Assembly (NCBI GenBank): GCA_035771165.1
Contig: JAWNZC010000235.1
Coordinates: 1,110,001 to 1,174,000, forward strand
Reading direction: 5' to 3'
DNA length: 64,000 bases
Source of the DNA: Paragorgia papillata
Lineage: Eukaryota > Cnidaria > Anthozoa > Scleralcyonacea > Coralliidae
Shown piece after piece: positions 54,911-64,000 of the stretch. A model generated the notes under the pieces. That model ran no database searches. It had not been told where the DNA came from and saw only the letters and a program-made list of their open reading frames with translations. Position numbers and translations under genes: made by a program. Within the stretch, counting starts at the first letter, position 1, and the number at the start of each line of letters is the position of its first letter.

Positions 54911-55948
54911 ATGGCAAATGAAACGACAATTTGCAAAGAAATTTCTGAGCGAATGGAAGAGAGATGTACAGAGAAAGATGAAATAGTCACGGAAAGAAAT
55001 AAAAGCGAAGGAAACAATGGTTTGTGTCAAGAAGATCAAGAAAGCAACCACGATCAAATTGAAAACAAACAGCCTGAAGATGACATTGAAAACAAAGGGG
55101 GAAGGACGGATAAAGGAACTTCAGAGGACGATAAAAGTAATTCGGCTAGGAGTAAAAAGTTTACAATTGTCCAACACGAAGAAGAGTGCGTTTACGACGA
55201 AGTCTCAACTAGTCTGGCATCTGAAGACGATTTCTCAATAGATATTTCGCCGGTCGCGTTATTGCGAGGTACGGTCTGTGAGTTGGAACGCGCGTTGCGA
55301 GATTCACGCGCGTTGTTAAAAACGCGCGACGAGGATATCGCCAGTCTCCGGAAAGAGATCGAGAAAAGTCGGGAGCAAGTCCATAAAGAGCAAATGAAAT
55401 GGCAAAGGAAATGCATAGCGGTCGAGGAACGTGAGAGAGAGGTTCAAGTACTGACGAAGAAACTGCGTGATTCGGAGAAAGCAATTGAGGAATTACAGGA
55501 AAGAATAAAAGAATTCGAGTCGCCGTGTAGCGAGTCCGACGATTTTGTGCCGTGTTGTTCATCTATGAACGAAATCATTGAACTTAAAATGGAGTTAGCG
55601 AAAAAGGAAGAATTGCTAGAAGAGATAGAGAAAAATAACCGCTACGATTTGAATGGGAAGGCACTTGTCCCAAAAGGATGGAAGGCAGCGAATACAACAG
55701 AAACCACAGACGAAACATCTGATCAACATAATCAACTCAAATTAAAATTCTTAAGAGATGCCTTCTTTTATTTTATGATCGATTTTCACAGTGAAGAACA
55801 GATTAAAGCCATCTTGGCTGTTCTGGCGTACGGGGATCAACGGGAGGATGTAATCCGTCAAGCGTATCGAATGCGACAACGAGGCAAGAAGTTCAGCGTG
55901 AAAGAAGTTTCCTCCAGAGAGCTTTCGTTTCTTCACGAAGAGATTTAG
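54911..55948 (+). CDS. Coiled-coil protein with GRIP-like C-terminus
   Basis: An intact single-exon ORF of 345 aa opening with ATG (MANETTICKE). Residues 1-110 are acidic, charged and low-complexity. Residues about 120-205 form a strong heptad coiled coil (ELERAL, LRKEIEKSREQ, LTKKLRDSEKAIEELQERI), with a shorter one at 218-243. After a linker, 275-325 (LKLKFLRDAFFYFMI, then HSEEQIKAILAVLAYGDQRE) looks like a compact helical module similar in size, position and pattern to the GRIP domain that targets golgins to Arl1 on the trans-Golgi. That assignment is tentative: the match is by pattern only, and other small helical C-termini would look similar. The codons look ordinary and the frame is long and GC-richer than its surroundings, so I take it as a genuine host gene. 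MITEs lie upstream and a pogo-like repeat just downstream. Confidence 0.75.
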   Translation: MANETTICKEISERMEERCTEKDEIVTERNKSEGNNGLCQEDQESNHDQIENKQPEDDIENKGGRTDKGTSEDDKSNSARSKKFTIVQHEEECVYDEVSTSLASEDDFSIDISPVALLRGTVCELERALRDSRALLKTRDEDIASLRKEIEKSREQVHKEQMKWQRKCIAVEEREREVQVLTKKLRDSEKAIEELQERIKEFESPCSESDDFVPCCSSMNEIIELKMELAKKEELLEEIEKNNRYDLNGKALVPKGWKAANTTETTDETSDQHNQLKLKFLRDAFFYFMIDFHSEEQIKAILAVLAYGDQREDVIRQAYRMRQRGKKFSVKEVSSRELSFLHEEI

Positions 55949-55980
55949 AAGAAAACTCTCATGATTTTAAGCATTACGGA

Positions 55981-56515
55981 TTACAGTCAACTCTCGCCTT
56001 GCGGTCACCCCACTATTACGGACACCCCACTATTACGGACACCCCACTATTAAGGACAGTTGGTAAATCCCCAGCCGAAACTACTATGAAATGTTCAAAT
56101 GTATTGAAATAACTCTCGCTATTACGGACACTTCATGTGGTCCCCAAGAAACATTTTTATTGTTCTACTCTCGTTATAACGGACACCTTGGACGTATTTT
56201 TCTCTCGACACATGAAAGTGAATGACTTTTTAATTTATCGAGTGACATATTTATGTTACTGATTCATGTTACCGTTTTATTTTTGGTTTTGGAGTAAAAA
56301 AATATTTGAATACAAATTTTTGACTTGTATTTTGACTTGTACTGTGTATCACAGTAAACGTCAACTAGAAATTGAAATAAACTGGACATTTTAAAACAAA
56401 AAAGCAGTAATACATTGTAGTGACATTTTACAACCTGAAATCGGGATATTTTCATCGCATCCTGCTATTGCGGACTCTCGTTATTACGGACACCAAATGA
56501 CGGTCCCTATATAGG
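55981..56515. mobile_element. Pogo/Tigger-like repeat, 'actctcg..tattacggacacc' motifs
   Basis: 'cagtcaactctcgccttgcg' starts the region, followed by three 'cactattacggacacc'-type repeats and later 'ctctcgctattacggacac', 'ctctcgttataacggacacc' and 'ctctcgttattacggacacc'. CAGT..CTCTCG with 'acggac' motifs recalls pogo/Tigger termini. The right end is not clear. Confidence 0.5.
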
Positions 56516-56611
56516 TTGTCCGAGATAAGTTTCACGAGTCATCATGTGCATCATGGTTCGTGAAATTTGTCACGCAACGGCGTTCAATGTATGAGGCTGG
56601 CATAATCTAAT

Positions 56612-56970
56612 TCTCGAAATATAGTAAGGTTAGATATACTGCCAAAACAGAGAACGTAGGAGTCTAACGTTTCGAGCGCCCATAAAATCAACACTAAACA
56701 TCTTAGCTGATCCGTGGTCTGAACTGTGTCGTTGGCGGCTGCTTGGAGCGCCTTTGACATGCCTCGGCACGGCCACGTTGATCTGCGTCCTTCGCAATTC
56801 AGCCACTGGCTGCAAGTAAGGATGATTAGCCCCCAGTCCTTTATCCTTTAGCCCTTCGTCAGAGAGGCCCTCGTTTCTCTCTGACGAAGGGCCTTCGCTC
56901 GAAACGTTAGACTTCTATACGTTCGCTGTTTTGGCAGTATATCTAACCTTACTATATTTCGATTGTTGTT
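56612..56970. mobile_element. Foldback element enclosing a 5S SINE 3' fragment
   Basis: 'cgaaatatagtaaggttaga' and 'tctaacgtttcgagcg' are mirrored by 'cgctcgaaacgttaga' and 'tctaaccttactatatttcg'. Between them, 56682-56855 matches the 3' half of the 5S SINE including 'ccagtcctttatccttta'. A perfect inner hairpin ('gcccttcgtcagagag') follows. Confidence 0.75.
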
Positions 56971-57309
56971 TCAACACTACCTACGCAGCACACTACTTTT
57001 ATTTCACTATTTGGATAATCTTTATTCTGCTTCTCGTCGTTCTCTGCCGCCGCGCAAAACACGCAAAGCTGAGAACGAGTTTAGTGCTCGCTTGTCATAT
57101 CACGCGTCTGGGCGTCTGTGGCTTGACGAAACATAGTCAGGCACATAAACATTCATGCTGATGAACGACACAGCGTTACATGGTTGCGTAAACGCAACCT
57201 GTAGGCGTTAAAAATGGAACGTTATTTCAGGTGAAATCGCATGCTCGGATTAACCGACGTTGTCAACCATATGCAATGCATTGAAGCATAATTTGAAAAA
57301 TTGCCTTAC

Positions 57310-58830
57310 GGCATCAATCTAGTGAGCTCTATACATATTACAAAAACCACGAAGTGTACCCTGGGCCCAGAGGTTTTCTCTCCCATATAATTTAATTACA
57401 GCGGTAAGACGAGAGAGAAGAGAAAACCTCTGGTAAGAAGCGGTACGATGGTTGATCAAACCGCTCCAATAGAATTCAGAGTTGCAAAAAACCTCAAACC
57501 TGCAAACTAGGTTTGGGGACATTTTTTTTAGGAATTGGGGACATTTTTGGTCCAAACAAGTCAATAAACTTATTGTGGATTTGTGGAGACTGGGAACTAT
57601 TAACGGTGGGGACAGGGGGCTGGGGACTATAAAATACAAAATGGCGGCCAAGAAATTTCATTTTCATGGAACTTATGTAAGTTATGTTCATATATGTACC
57701 GAACTACCGATATAAAGATTCTATTCATGTAAGATTTAAAAATGTCGGCAGCAAGAGGTTCCAAAGATACAGTAGATCACAGGCTGTGAAGAAAAAGGAG
57801 GTGAATACAAAAGGGAAGGAGGACAGCCAGGGCCGACAGGCTGGGGAGGGAGGCATTGGATAAGGCACTTCGGGAGGGGGAGGTGGCACTTTATCACCCT
57901 GCAGAACAAGCTCGACTCTCCTGTGACCAAGAGACTAAGGGCGGAGGAGCCCAGCTTGCCTTTTTTTCTAAAGTTTAAATAGAGAATAATACATGGATGT
58001 GCGGAAATATGAAATTTATTTCGAGTGTTGACCAGGATATCTTACGAGTGAGCGAAGCGAACGAGTGACATATCCTGTTCAACACGAGAAATAAATTTCA
58101 TATTTCCAAGCATCCATGTATTGTTCTGTTTATTATATCAAAAAAATTGTCCTATTGCCTTGCAAAAATTACATTAAACTATAATGCTGATTCAGCGATA
58201 ATCGTCACATGTGCGATTATCATAAATAATCGCACATGTGAGATTATCACTTTTATTAGTGGCGGAAAAATCAATAAAACACTCTATTTTATATAATAAA
58301 CACTGATAATGACTCAACTACCGGATATTTTATATTTTTTTACATCAAGGACTGCTTATTAGCATTTAGCAGATAATAGTCCAGCATGAGAAAAAGCAGT
58401 CAATGTAAATTACAAAATTGGCAACTGTCAGATAATACCAATGAAAATTCTGATAAAACTCGTTTTATTGATAATTGTTTTGTGTCGAACATACGGTATA
58501 ATTGGGGACATTTTTTACTCCCACAAATCAGGTTTGGGGACATGTTTTGTCTTTTTGCAACTCTGACAGAATTCTAGCTGAACAGAACGTGTTCACCATC
58601 TCTGATTGGATAACCCTCAAACAGAGTTTTGATTCGTTAAACCTCTTGTTACTATAGGGTGACATGATTGGTTGGACCTGCGTCAGATTAGCCTGTGAGA
58701 TTTTTAGCCAAATATAGCCTGAATTACATGAAAGTGAGGTTCGTACCGCTTCCTACTAGAGTTTTTCTCTCCTTTCCTGTCGTACCACTATAAAATTACG
58801 GAAGAAAACCTCTGGAACCAGGACAACCAA
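57310..58830. mobile_element. Element with 'agaggttttct' termini
   Basis: 'ccagaggttttctctcc' at the left corresponds to 'gaagaaaacctctgg' at the right, and 'aggtttggggacat' near 57510 recurs as 'aggtttggggacatgtt' near 58530. It encloses a separate foldback (57985-58137). Open frames inside are unrecognised. Confidence 0.5.
57985..58137. mobile_element. Foldback MITE with 'gagcgaagcgaacgag' loop
   Basis: 'aatacatggatg' and 'gaaatatgaaatttatttc' are mirrored by 'gaaataaatttcatatttcc' and 'catccatgtatt'. The loop is a charge-like 'gtgagcgaagcgaacgagtg' motif. Confidence 0.8.
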
Positions 58831-58944
58831 GTGTGGAATGGAGTAAAAAATTCGAATCGCTGCAACGCCCACAAACGTCGACAATAGTTGAAAGTTTTAA
58901 CAAAAGGTCCGCTATGCGTACATGTATCTGCGCCAAACCCACCA

Positions 58945-59065
58945 CTGTGAGAATCTTGTCAAGATCTTGTAAGATCTTGTGTGATCTTGTAAGATCTTAA
59001 GAAAAATCTTATAAGATTTTTACACGTAGATCTTATAAGATTTTAGCGAGATCTTATAAGATAAT
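58945..59065. repeat. Cluster of 'agatcttataagat' palindromes
   Basis: Eight to nine overlapping copies of 'gatcttgt', 'agatcttaag', 'atcttataagat' and similar self-complementary words follow one another. The unit is a perfect dyad in its best copies. Confidence 0.8.
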
Positions 59066-59214
59066 TAAAGAGAAAGTACACGTTCTTTGACCAAAATAAT
59101 TTTTTTATCATGACTCACAAAAACTGTGGTAGATCACACTCACAAGTTTACTATAAGTCACGTTAAAAATACTTACCAATTTTATCAGCAATATCCCCTG
59201 TCTCCGAAATGTTT

Positions 59215-60290
59215 TAGCGCATAACTGCATGAAGGTATATGCCAATACGGCTGTTGAGCCGGACACCGCGGGTCTAAAGACCCCTGAATCGTCTGTAGGT
59301 TTGTGCCATTTTGGAAACTTATACCGTTAGATAGAGCGTTAATTCTGGACAACAAATATGAATTAGAAAAAATAGAATAGCAACGGAGAAAAATCGATTT
59401 GAACTGAGATGAGCGCCAAATATCAAATGGAAATTATCGGGTCAAACGCAATCAGTCATATTTAAAGTATCCCTGAATCGTCTGTAGGTTTGTGCCATTC
59501 ACGAAACTTGTACAGTTAGATAGAGCGTTAAACACTCTACAACATATGTGAATTAGAAAAAATCGTATAGAATAGAACCCCGAAAAAGCATAGTGTTTTA
59601 GTCAAAAACTTTGTCGGAAATATAGAATTTAACGGCTAGCAGCCGTATTGGGAATTTGGGATATATCTTCATTGCAGTTGAGCCACCGGATACCGCCGGC
59701 GTGTTTAAAGTATACCCCTGAATCGTCTGTACGTTTGCCATTCACGAAACTTCTACAGTTAGATAGAGCGTTAAATTCTATACAACATATGTGAATTAGA
59801 AAACATGTATAGAATAGCAACGGAGAAAAGGCTATTTGAACTGACATGAGCGCAAATATCAAATTGCATTATTACGCTATTTACTTGGCGTACGGTCAAA
59901 CGCGGTCATATTTAAAGTATATCTCTGAATCGTCTGTAGGTTTGTGCCATTTGGGAAACTTGCACGGTTAGATAGAGCGTTAAATTCTGTTCAACGTATG
60001 TGAATATTAGAACAAATCGTATAGAATAGCAACGGAAAAAAATCTATTTGAACTGAGATGAGCGCAAACTTATCAAATTGCATTATTATGCATCACTTGG
60101 CGTACGGTCAAACGCAATCATTTTAAAGTATCCCTGAATCGTCTGTAGGTTTGTGCCATTAACGAAACTCGTACAGTTAGATAGAACGTTAAATTATGTA
60201 CAAGATATGTGAATTTGAAACAATCGTATAGAATAGAACCCTGAAAATCGTAGTATTTTAATCCAAAACTTTGTCGCTTCGGAGGACTTC
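59215..60290. repeat. Satellite, unit about 208 bp, five units
   Basis: 'ctgaatcgtctgtaggtttg' (one copy with 'tacg') starts at 59284, 59473, 59718, 59925 and 60134. Each unit also has 'gttagatagagcgttaa' and 'atgtgaattagaaaa'. Units 1 and 3 share an extra header ('caatacggctgttgagcc' / 'gccgtattggg'), and units 2 and 5 share a 'tttgtcg' tail, so the array is a mix of subtypes. Confidence 0.9.
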
Positions 60291-60454
60291 GTGATATGGC
60301 GAACGAAATATTTGTAAACACGATCGGATTAAAAATACTCGTTTCCATCGTTCAAACTGACAAGCTCGTAGGTTGACGCCAAAAAATTCTGAGCTTCGAT
60401 TGTCCCCGATCATGCCCGATTCACTTGTCGCGCATTGTTTACAGCTACACAAAA

Positions 60455-60505
60455 AAGTTAACACACACACACACATACATACATACATACATACATACAC
60501 ACAAC
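60455..60505. repeat. (AC)n (ATAC)n microsatellite
   Basis: An 'acac' run passes into 'atac' repeats and back to 'acac'. Confidence 0.95.
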
Positions 60506-60715
60506 ACGATAGCAATATATCTGCTGCGCAGATACAAAAATACATTCAATAAACAAATGTAACGATTAGCTGCAAAAGCCATCTCAGCGGTGATTTTGTA
60601 GTGAAAAATATACCGAAAGATTTCAAAGATATAAGTTGTCAATAGTATGGGCTTTAAAATTAACAAATAAAACATAACGCTTCGGGCATATATGTATTCT
60701 TACAAAGATTCCTTG

Positions 60716-60803
60716 ACGTAATTTGAACACGAAAGAAGTTGAGTAGAAGCACGAGGCAATAGCCGAGTGCCTTTACACTTCTTTCGTGTTCAAATCACGT
60801 CAA
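60716..60803. repeat. Hairpin, 'gaacacgaaagaagt' arms
   Basis: 'tttgaacacgaaagaagt' is mirrored by 'acttctttcgtgttcaaa' around 'cacgaggcaatagccgagtg'. Similar 'cgag.c..agccgag' loops occur in the Crypton (45976-45994) and near 13165. Confidence 0.8.
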
Positions 60804-60849
60804 ACGTACTTTTATAAGAGTATACATATGCACCGGAGCAATATGTTTT

Positions 60850-61770
60850 ATTTGTTTTGTAAAATAAGAAGGGAAAAAACAAACAAGCTAAAACTTGGAC
60901 AGTTTTAAAATTTGGCTGGCTTTTTCGCCCAGCTGATCACAGGGAGCCCATCTTGGCAGCGCGTGGGCACCTGTGGCGGACTCGAAAGACGCGCGGGGGA
61001 CTGTGGCACACTCGATCGTGGTGTGTGAAGGAAAATAATAAAGGGATGAAACACGAATTCTTCCTTGTTTTGAACATCGTTTTAAGCGCCTATAGGTATT
61101 CGAATTGTAAGATAATTGAGCGAAGTAGTTGTGATAATGATTCATTTATCAAAATATAAATAAAAATGATGCAAAATCTCGAACTTTTAGCCGTGATTTT
61201 GCAGCTAAATTACATATCGTATTTTTGGGAGATGCGTTCCGCAAGTAGCTAGCTACGAAATCCTACGATAAACTTTTCGGATAAAGCGGGAAGTCTCAGG
61301 ATTCTTGATTTATTGCACATTCATCTGACTCTGAGTTTCAGTCGGTTTCAGTATTCTAACGGTGGCTCCCAACGATACATAATGCAGAGCAGTTCGATGG
61401 CGTATGGTAAACAATCGCTCACAAAACACAAGATTGTAACTACTTTGCTTCAAATTTGGTGTAGATATACTCCATAGGCATAAGCGAATTCATTTTCTTA
61501 TTCGAAAATGTCAAACTGAATATATTACCATTACTTTCGACCCAATGTTTTCTTCACTCGTACAAAAATTTTAGCAGACGCCATGTTTGATTTTTTAGCC
61601 TAGTTTCCATGTTTTGCTTGCGGCGTGAATATGCCGTGGCTTCTGATTGGTCAGAATAGGAGTATTCCAGCTATAAGGTTTATCATTGGATAACGCTACT
61701 ATGGTCTATCACCAATAGACTATGGTAACTCAGCCAATCACAAAGCCGGATTTGTAATAGACCACCAGTT
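60850..61770. other. Intergenic stretch, no supported gene
   Basis: A terminus-like 'ggtggctccc' occurs at 61364. Open frames near 60900-61150 have no domain. Confidence 0.35.
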
Positions 61771-61779
61771 GGTTGATAC

Positions 61780-62335
61780 TAAATACTCTTATAAATGCAC
61801 GGAGCGCAGCCAATCAGAGCATGCGTAGAGGACACCTTATTTTATAATGAGCAATAAACATTTTCTCAAGTAGTCATTGTCTTTGTTTACCTCATTTATT
61901 TCAAAATTCGTTGACGAGCGATTCAAAGCTTTCCTGTCGTTCCTGTTAGTCATCGACCAGCCAAAGATCGAAGCCAAACATGGCGGACAAGTACATATAG
62001 TTTCAGTCTCCTACGCAGTCTTTTGACCAAATCAGACTTGATCAGATCGCGTAGAGCGAAACTATATGTACTTTAGACCTACTGTACATGTCCGCCATGT
62101 TTGGTTTCAATCAGGAGAAACCCTTGGGTTTCAATCAGGAGAAACCCTTGGACAACTCTTGGAATGAAAAATATTGAGATCGCTACGCAACCCCCGGTTC
62201 TGCGGTCCTTGTGTGTGACATGCTTTATAAAATAGGGTGTCCTCTACGCACGCTCTGATTGGCTAGGTCCCGTGCACTTATAAGAGTTTATAAAATAAGG
62301 TGTCCTCTACGCACGCTCTGATTGGCTGGGCCCAG
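61780..62335. mobile_element. Element with 'ccaatcagagc..gtagaggacacc' ends
   Basis: 'agccaatcagagcatgcgta' and 'gaggacaccttattttata' at the left are mirrored by 'tataaaatagggtgtcctc' and 'tacgcacgctctgattggct' at the right; the right end is tandemly duplicated (62225-62270 and 62290-62330). It encloses the MITE at 61972-62115. Confidence 0.7.
61972..62115. mobile_element. Foldback MITE, 'gccaaacatggcggaca' arms
   Basis: 'aagccaaacatggcggac' is mirrored by 'gtccgccatgtttggttt', and 'agtacatatagttt' by 'aaactatatgtact'. 'ggtttcaatcaggagaaacc' follows in two tandem copies. Confidence 0.8.
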
Positions 62336-62365
62336 TGCATGGATGAAGCCAAAAATCTTTAAATG

Positions 62366-62693
62366 TTAGTTTTTCTGAGTTTTGAGCTGAAATACTTAAC
62401 GCTGAACGGTGGGCTGTACATGAAACTGAAGCTATTGAAAAATGCTATTTGGTATAGAAACTTCACGACTTTAGCTAAAAGGGAAATAATTAAAAAATAT
62501 AAAAACAACTGCCATTTTGTTTGCCGAACGTTACAAAATGGCAGTTGTTTTTATATTTTTTAATTATTTCCCTTTTAGCTAAAGTCTTGAAGTTTCTATA
62601 CCAAATAGCATTTTTCAATAGCTTCAGTTTCATATATAGCCCAACGTTCAGCGTTAAGTATTTCAGCTCAAAACTCAGAAAAACTACAACAAG
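62366..62693. repeat. Long palindrome, arms about 155 bp
   Basis: 'tttttctgagttttgagctg' through 'aaaacaactgccattttgt' is followed almost at once by its reverse complement; few mismatches are seen. Mirror-image open frames on both strands here are artefacts of the palindrome. Confidence 0.9.
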
Positions 62694-63217
62694 TTTCTTA
62701 GTGTTATTTCCCAGCGAAATATGGTCGAACATTTACTACATTTTAAAAAATAACGAGGAAACTTATACTATACATCAAATTGAAGCCAATGCTATTTCTA
62801 AAAACATACGTATAAAACAATGTATTTCAATCCGTTGTTTTGGAGTAATTTGTTATCGTCCCAAACAAAATATATGGCAGGATGAAAATTAAGTAACTTG
62901 AAGCACGGGAGCTACCTGCAAAGGGACTGGCACTGGCTTCAAAATCCCCCCGAGTTATCGTTCCAGTCTTCTTATAGTTCAATGTGCTAGAGTGACTCTA
63001 CCTCCTTGTAAACAGGCCCTTAAATTTCGCGATTCGGAAAACAAATCTTGTTGAAAGAAACTAAACTTCGCTAAACATGCTTATCCGCATTTACAAACAA
63101 CTAGTCTAAGAATTGACGCTTCAGATTTTATTTTGAACAGCCATATTATGCAATGATATGAGAACGTGAAGTGAGGAAGAGAACGTGTACACGGAACGTT
63201 AAAGTGCTTCTCTGATA

Positions 63218-63700
63218 AAAACATTGTTGGTATGTTTCTGGATAATCCTAAAGATATTATAATTGTGCAAAGTTTTACTCCGAAATTCTCAAAAACAAAG
63301 TTGTCTTTTAAGACTGCAAATTTTCATTTCAAAATTCGTTGAAGAAAAGGTGATACTTTACGTGTAAAGTTTGTATTTTGGAGCGCCGCCATTAAATTGG
63401 CCGTGTTTGAGAAGAATGAGTTGAAGAGAACTTATGACGTCATAAACTCAATAAAAACAAAAGATCATTGTTGTTGTCAACAATAGGGTCATTGTTGTTA
63501 TTGTTATTGTATATGACGTCATAAGCTTCCTCGACTCATTCTTCTCAAGCTCGGCCACTTTAATGGCGGCGCTTCAAAATACAAACTTTACACGTAAAAT
63601 ATCACCTTTTCTTCAACGAATTTTGAAATGAAACTTGATACTATTACTAACTACCATAACATCTTTAGGATTATGCAAAAACATTGCCAACAATATTTTC
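63218..63700. repeat. Long inverted repeat with ATG-free interior
   Basis: 'gaagaaaaggtgatacttta' and 'gtgtaaagtttgtattttgg' are mirrored by 'ccaaaatac'-like 'caaaatacaaactttacacg' and 'aaaatatcaccttttcttca'; 'cttatgacgtcata' recurs inverted. The outermost arms match weakly near 63230 and 63690. Confidence 0.75.
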
Positions 63701-64000
63701 ATCAGTGAACCACTTTAAAGTTAATAAAAGGGTTTACAGAAATGTATTAAGTTTCACGTCGTTAAGTTTTCGTGCAAATTTTTTTCACGGGTCTTTAATT
63801 TCGCGATTTGGCAATCGCGAAAATTAAGTCCCGCGAAAATGTGTAACAATAAGGTAATACAAACGTTTTCCTATATGTACCATGTGAACAAAACTCCAAA
63901 ACGATGAAGTTGAAGACGATTATCGTTTGCACATAATTTTTAATGGCTAAACCGAGAAAGGTCCCTTTCCTTTTGGTTTACCATCCAATAAAGAACGATC

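Noticed and set aside
62521..62892. 123-codon ORF, and similar frames on both strands
   Set aside because: Much of it is one arm of a long palindrome; mirror frames on both strands show there is no coding signal.

Overview
The window is eukaryotic, AT-rich and dominated by transposable elements. Single-exon rhodopsin-class GPCR genes of the short-ECL2 type, 5S-rRNA-derived SINEs, a Crypton tyrosine-recombinase element, CR1/L2-like LINE fragments, RecQ-like helicase remnants and very many palindromic MITEs together suggest an invertebrate, most likely a cnidarian (anthozoan or coral). That placement is inferred from family resemblance and has not been tested by a search.

Layout. 1-1.5 kb holds MITEs and SINE debris. 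1.5-17.7 kb holds a GPCR gene and its flanks present as a large inverted duplication (copy A 1.55-5.84 kb, copy B 11.78-17.73 kb), with a third, broken GPCR copy between them. The middle also holds a 5'-truncated LINE carrying an antisense LINE tail. Three MITEs sit in copy B but not in copy A, so copy A supplies their empty sites. 17.7-31.8 kb has no gene I can support: it holds MITEs, tRNA-like SINEs and a pentanucleotide array of nearly 1 kb at 28.1-29.0 kb. 31.8-40.3 kb holds nested MITEs, two 5S SINEs (one split by a MITE with an exact empty site) and a GRF zinc-finger ORF. 40.37-45.66 kb is a self-nested pair of elements of one family with 8-bp target duplications; the inner one carries a degraded RecQ-like helicase gene, the outer one a CxxC zinc-finger exon that recurs in a solo MITE at 54.1-54.5 kb. 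45.8-50.1 kb is a head-to-tail tandem of two apparently identical 1,974-bp Cryptons, each with a spliced tyrosine recombinase gene and three 28-bp dyad sites, inserted in a MITE-like sequence. 50.5-53.5 kb holds Harbinger-like MITEs, one with a Myb/SANT-like fragment. 54.9-55.95 kb is an intact single-exon coiled-coil gene with a GRIP-like C-terminus. 56-64 kb holds foldback elements, a satellite with a unit of about 208 bp, and microsatellites.

The probable host genes are the two intact GPCRs, the coiled-coil gene and perhaps the GRF protein. Most other coding sequence belongs to mobile elements. Because nested and duplicated copies preserve empty sites, the order of several insertions can be read directly. 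The most unusual structures are the tandem Crypton with its recombinase-like dyads, and the nested TIR family carrying helicase and zinc-finger cargo.
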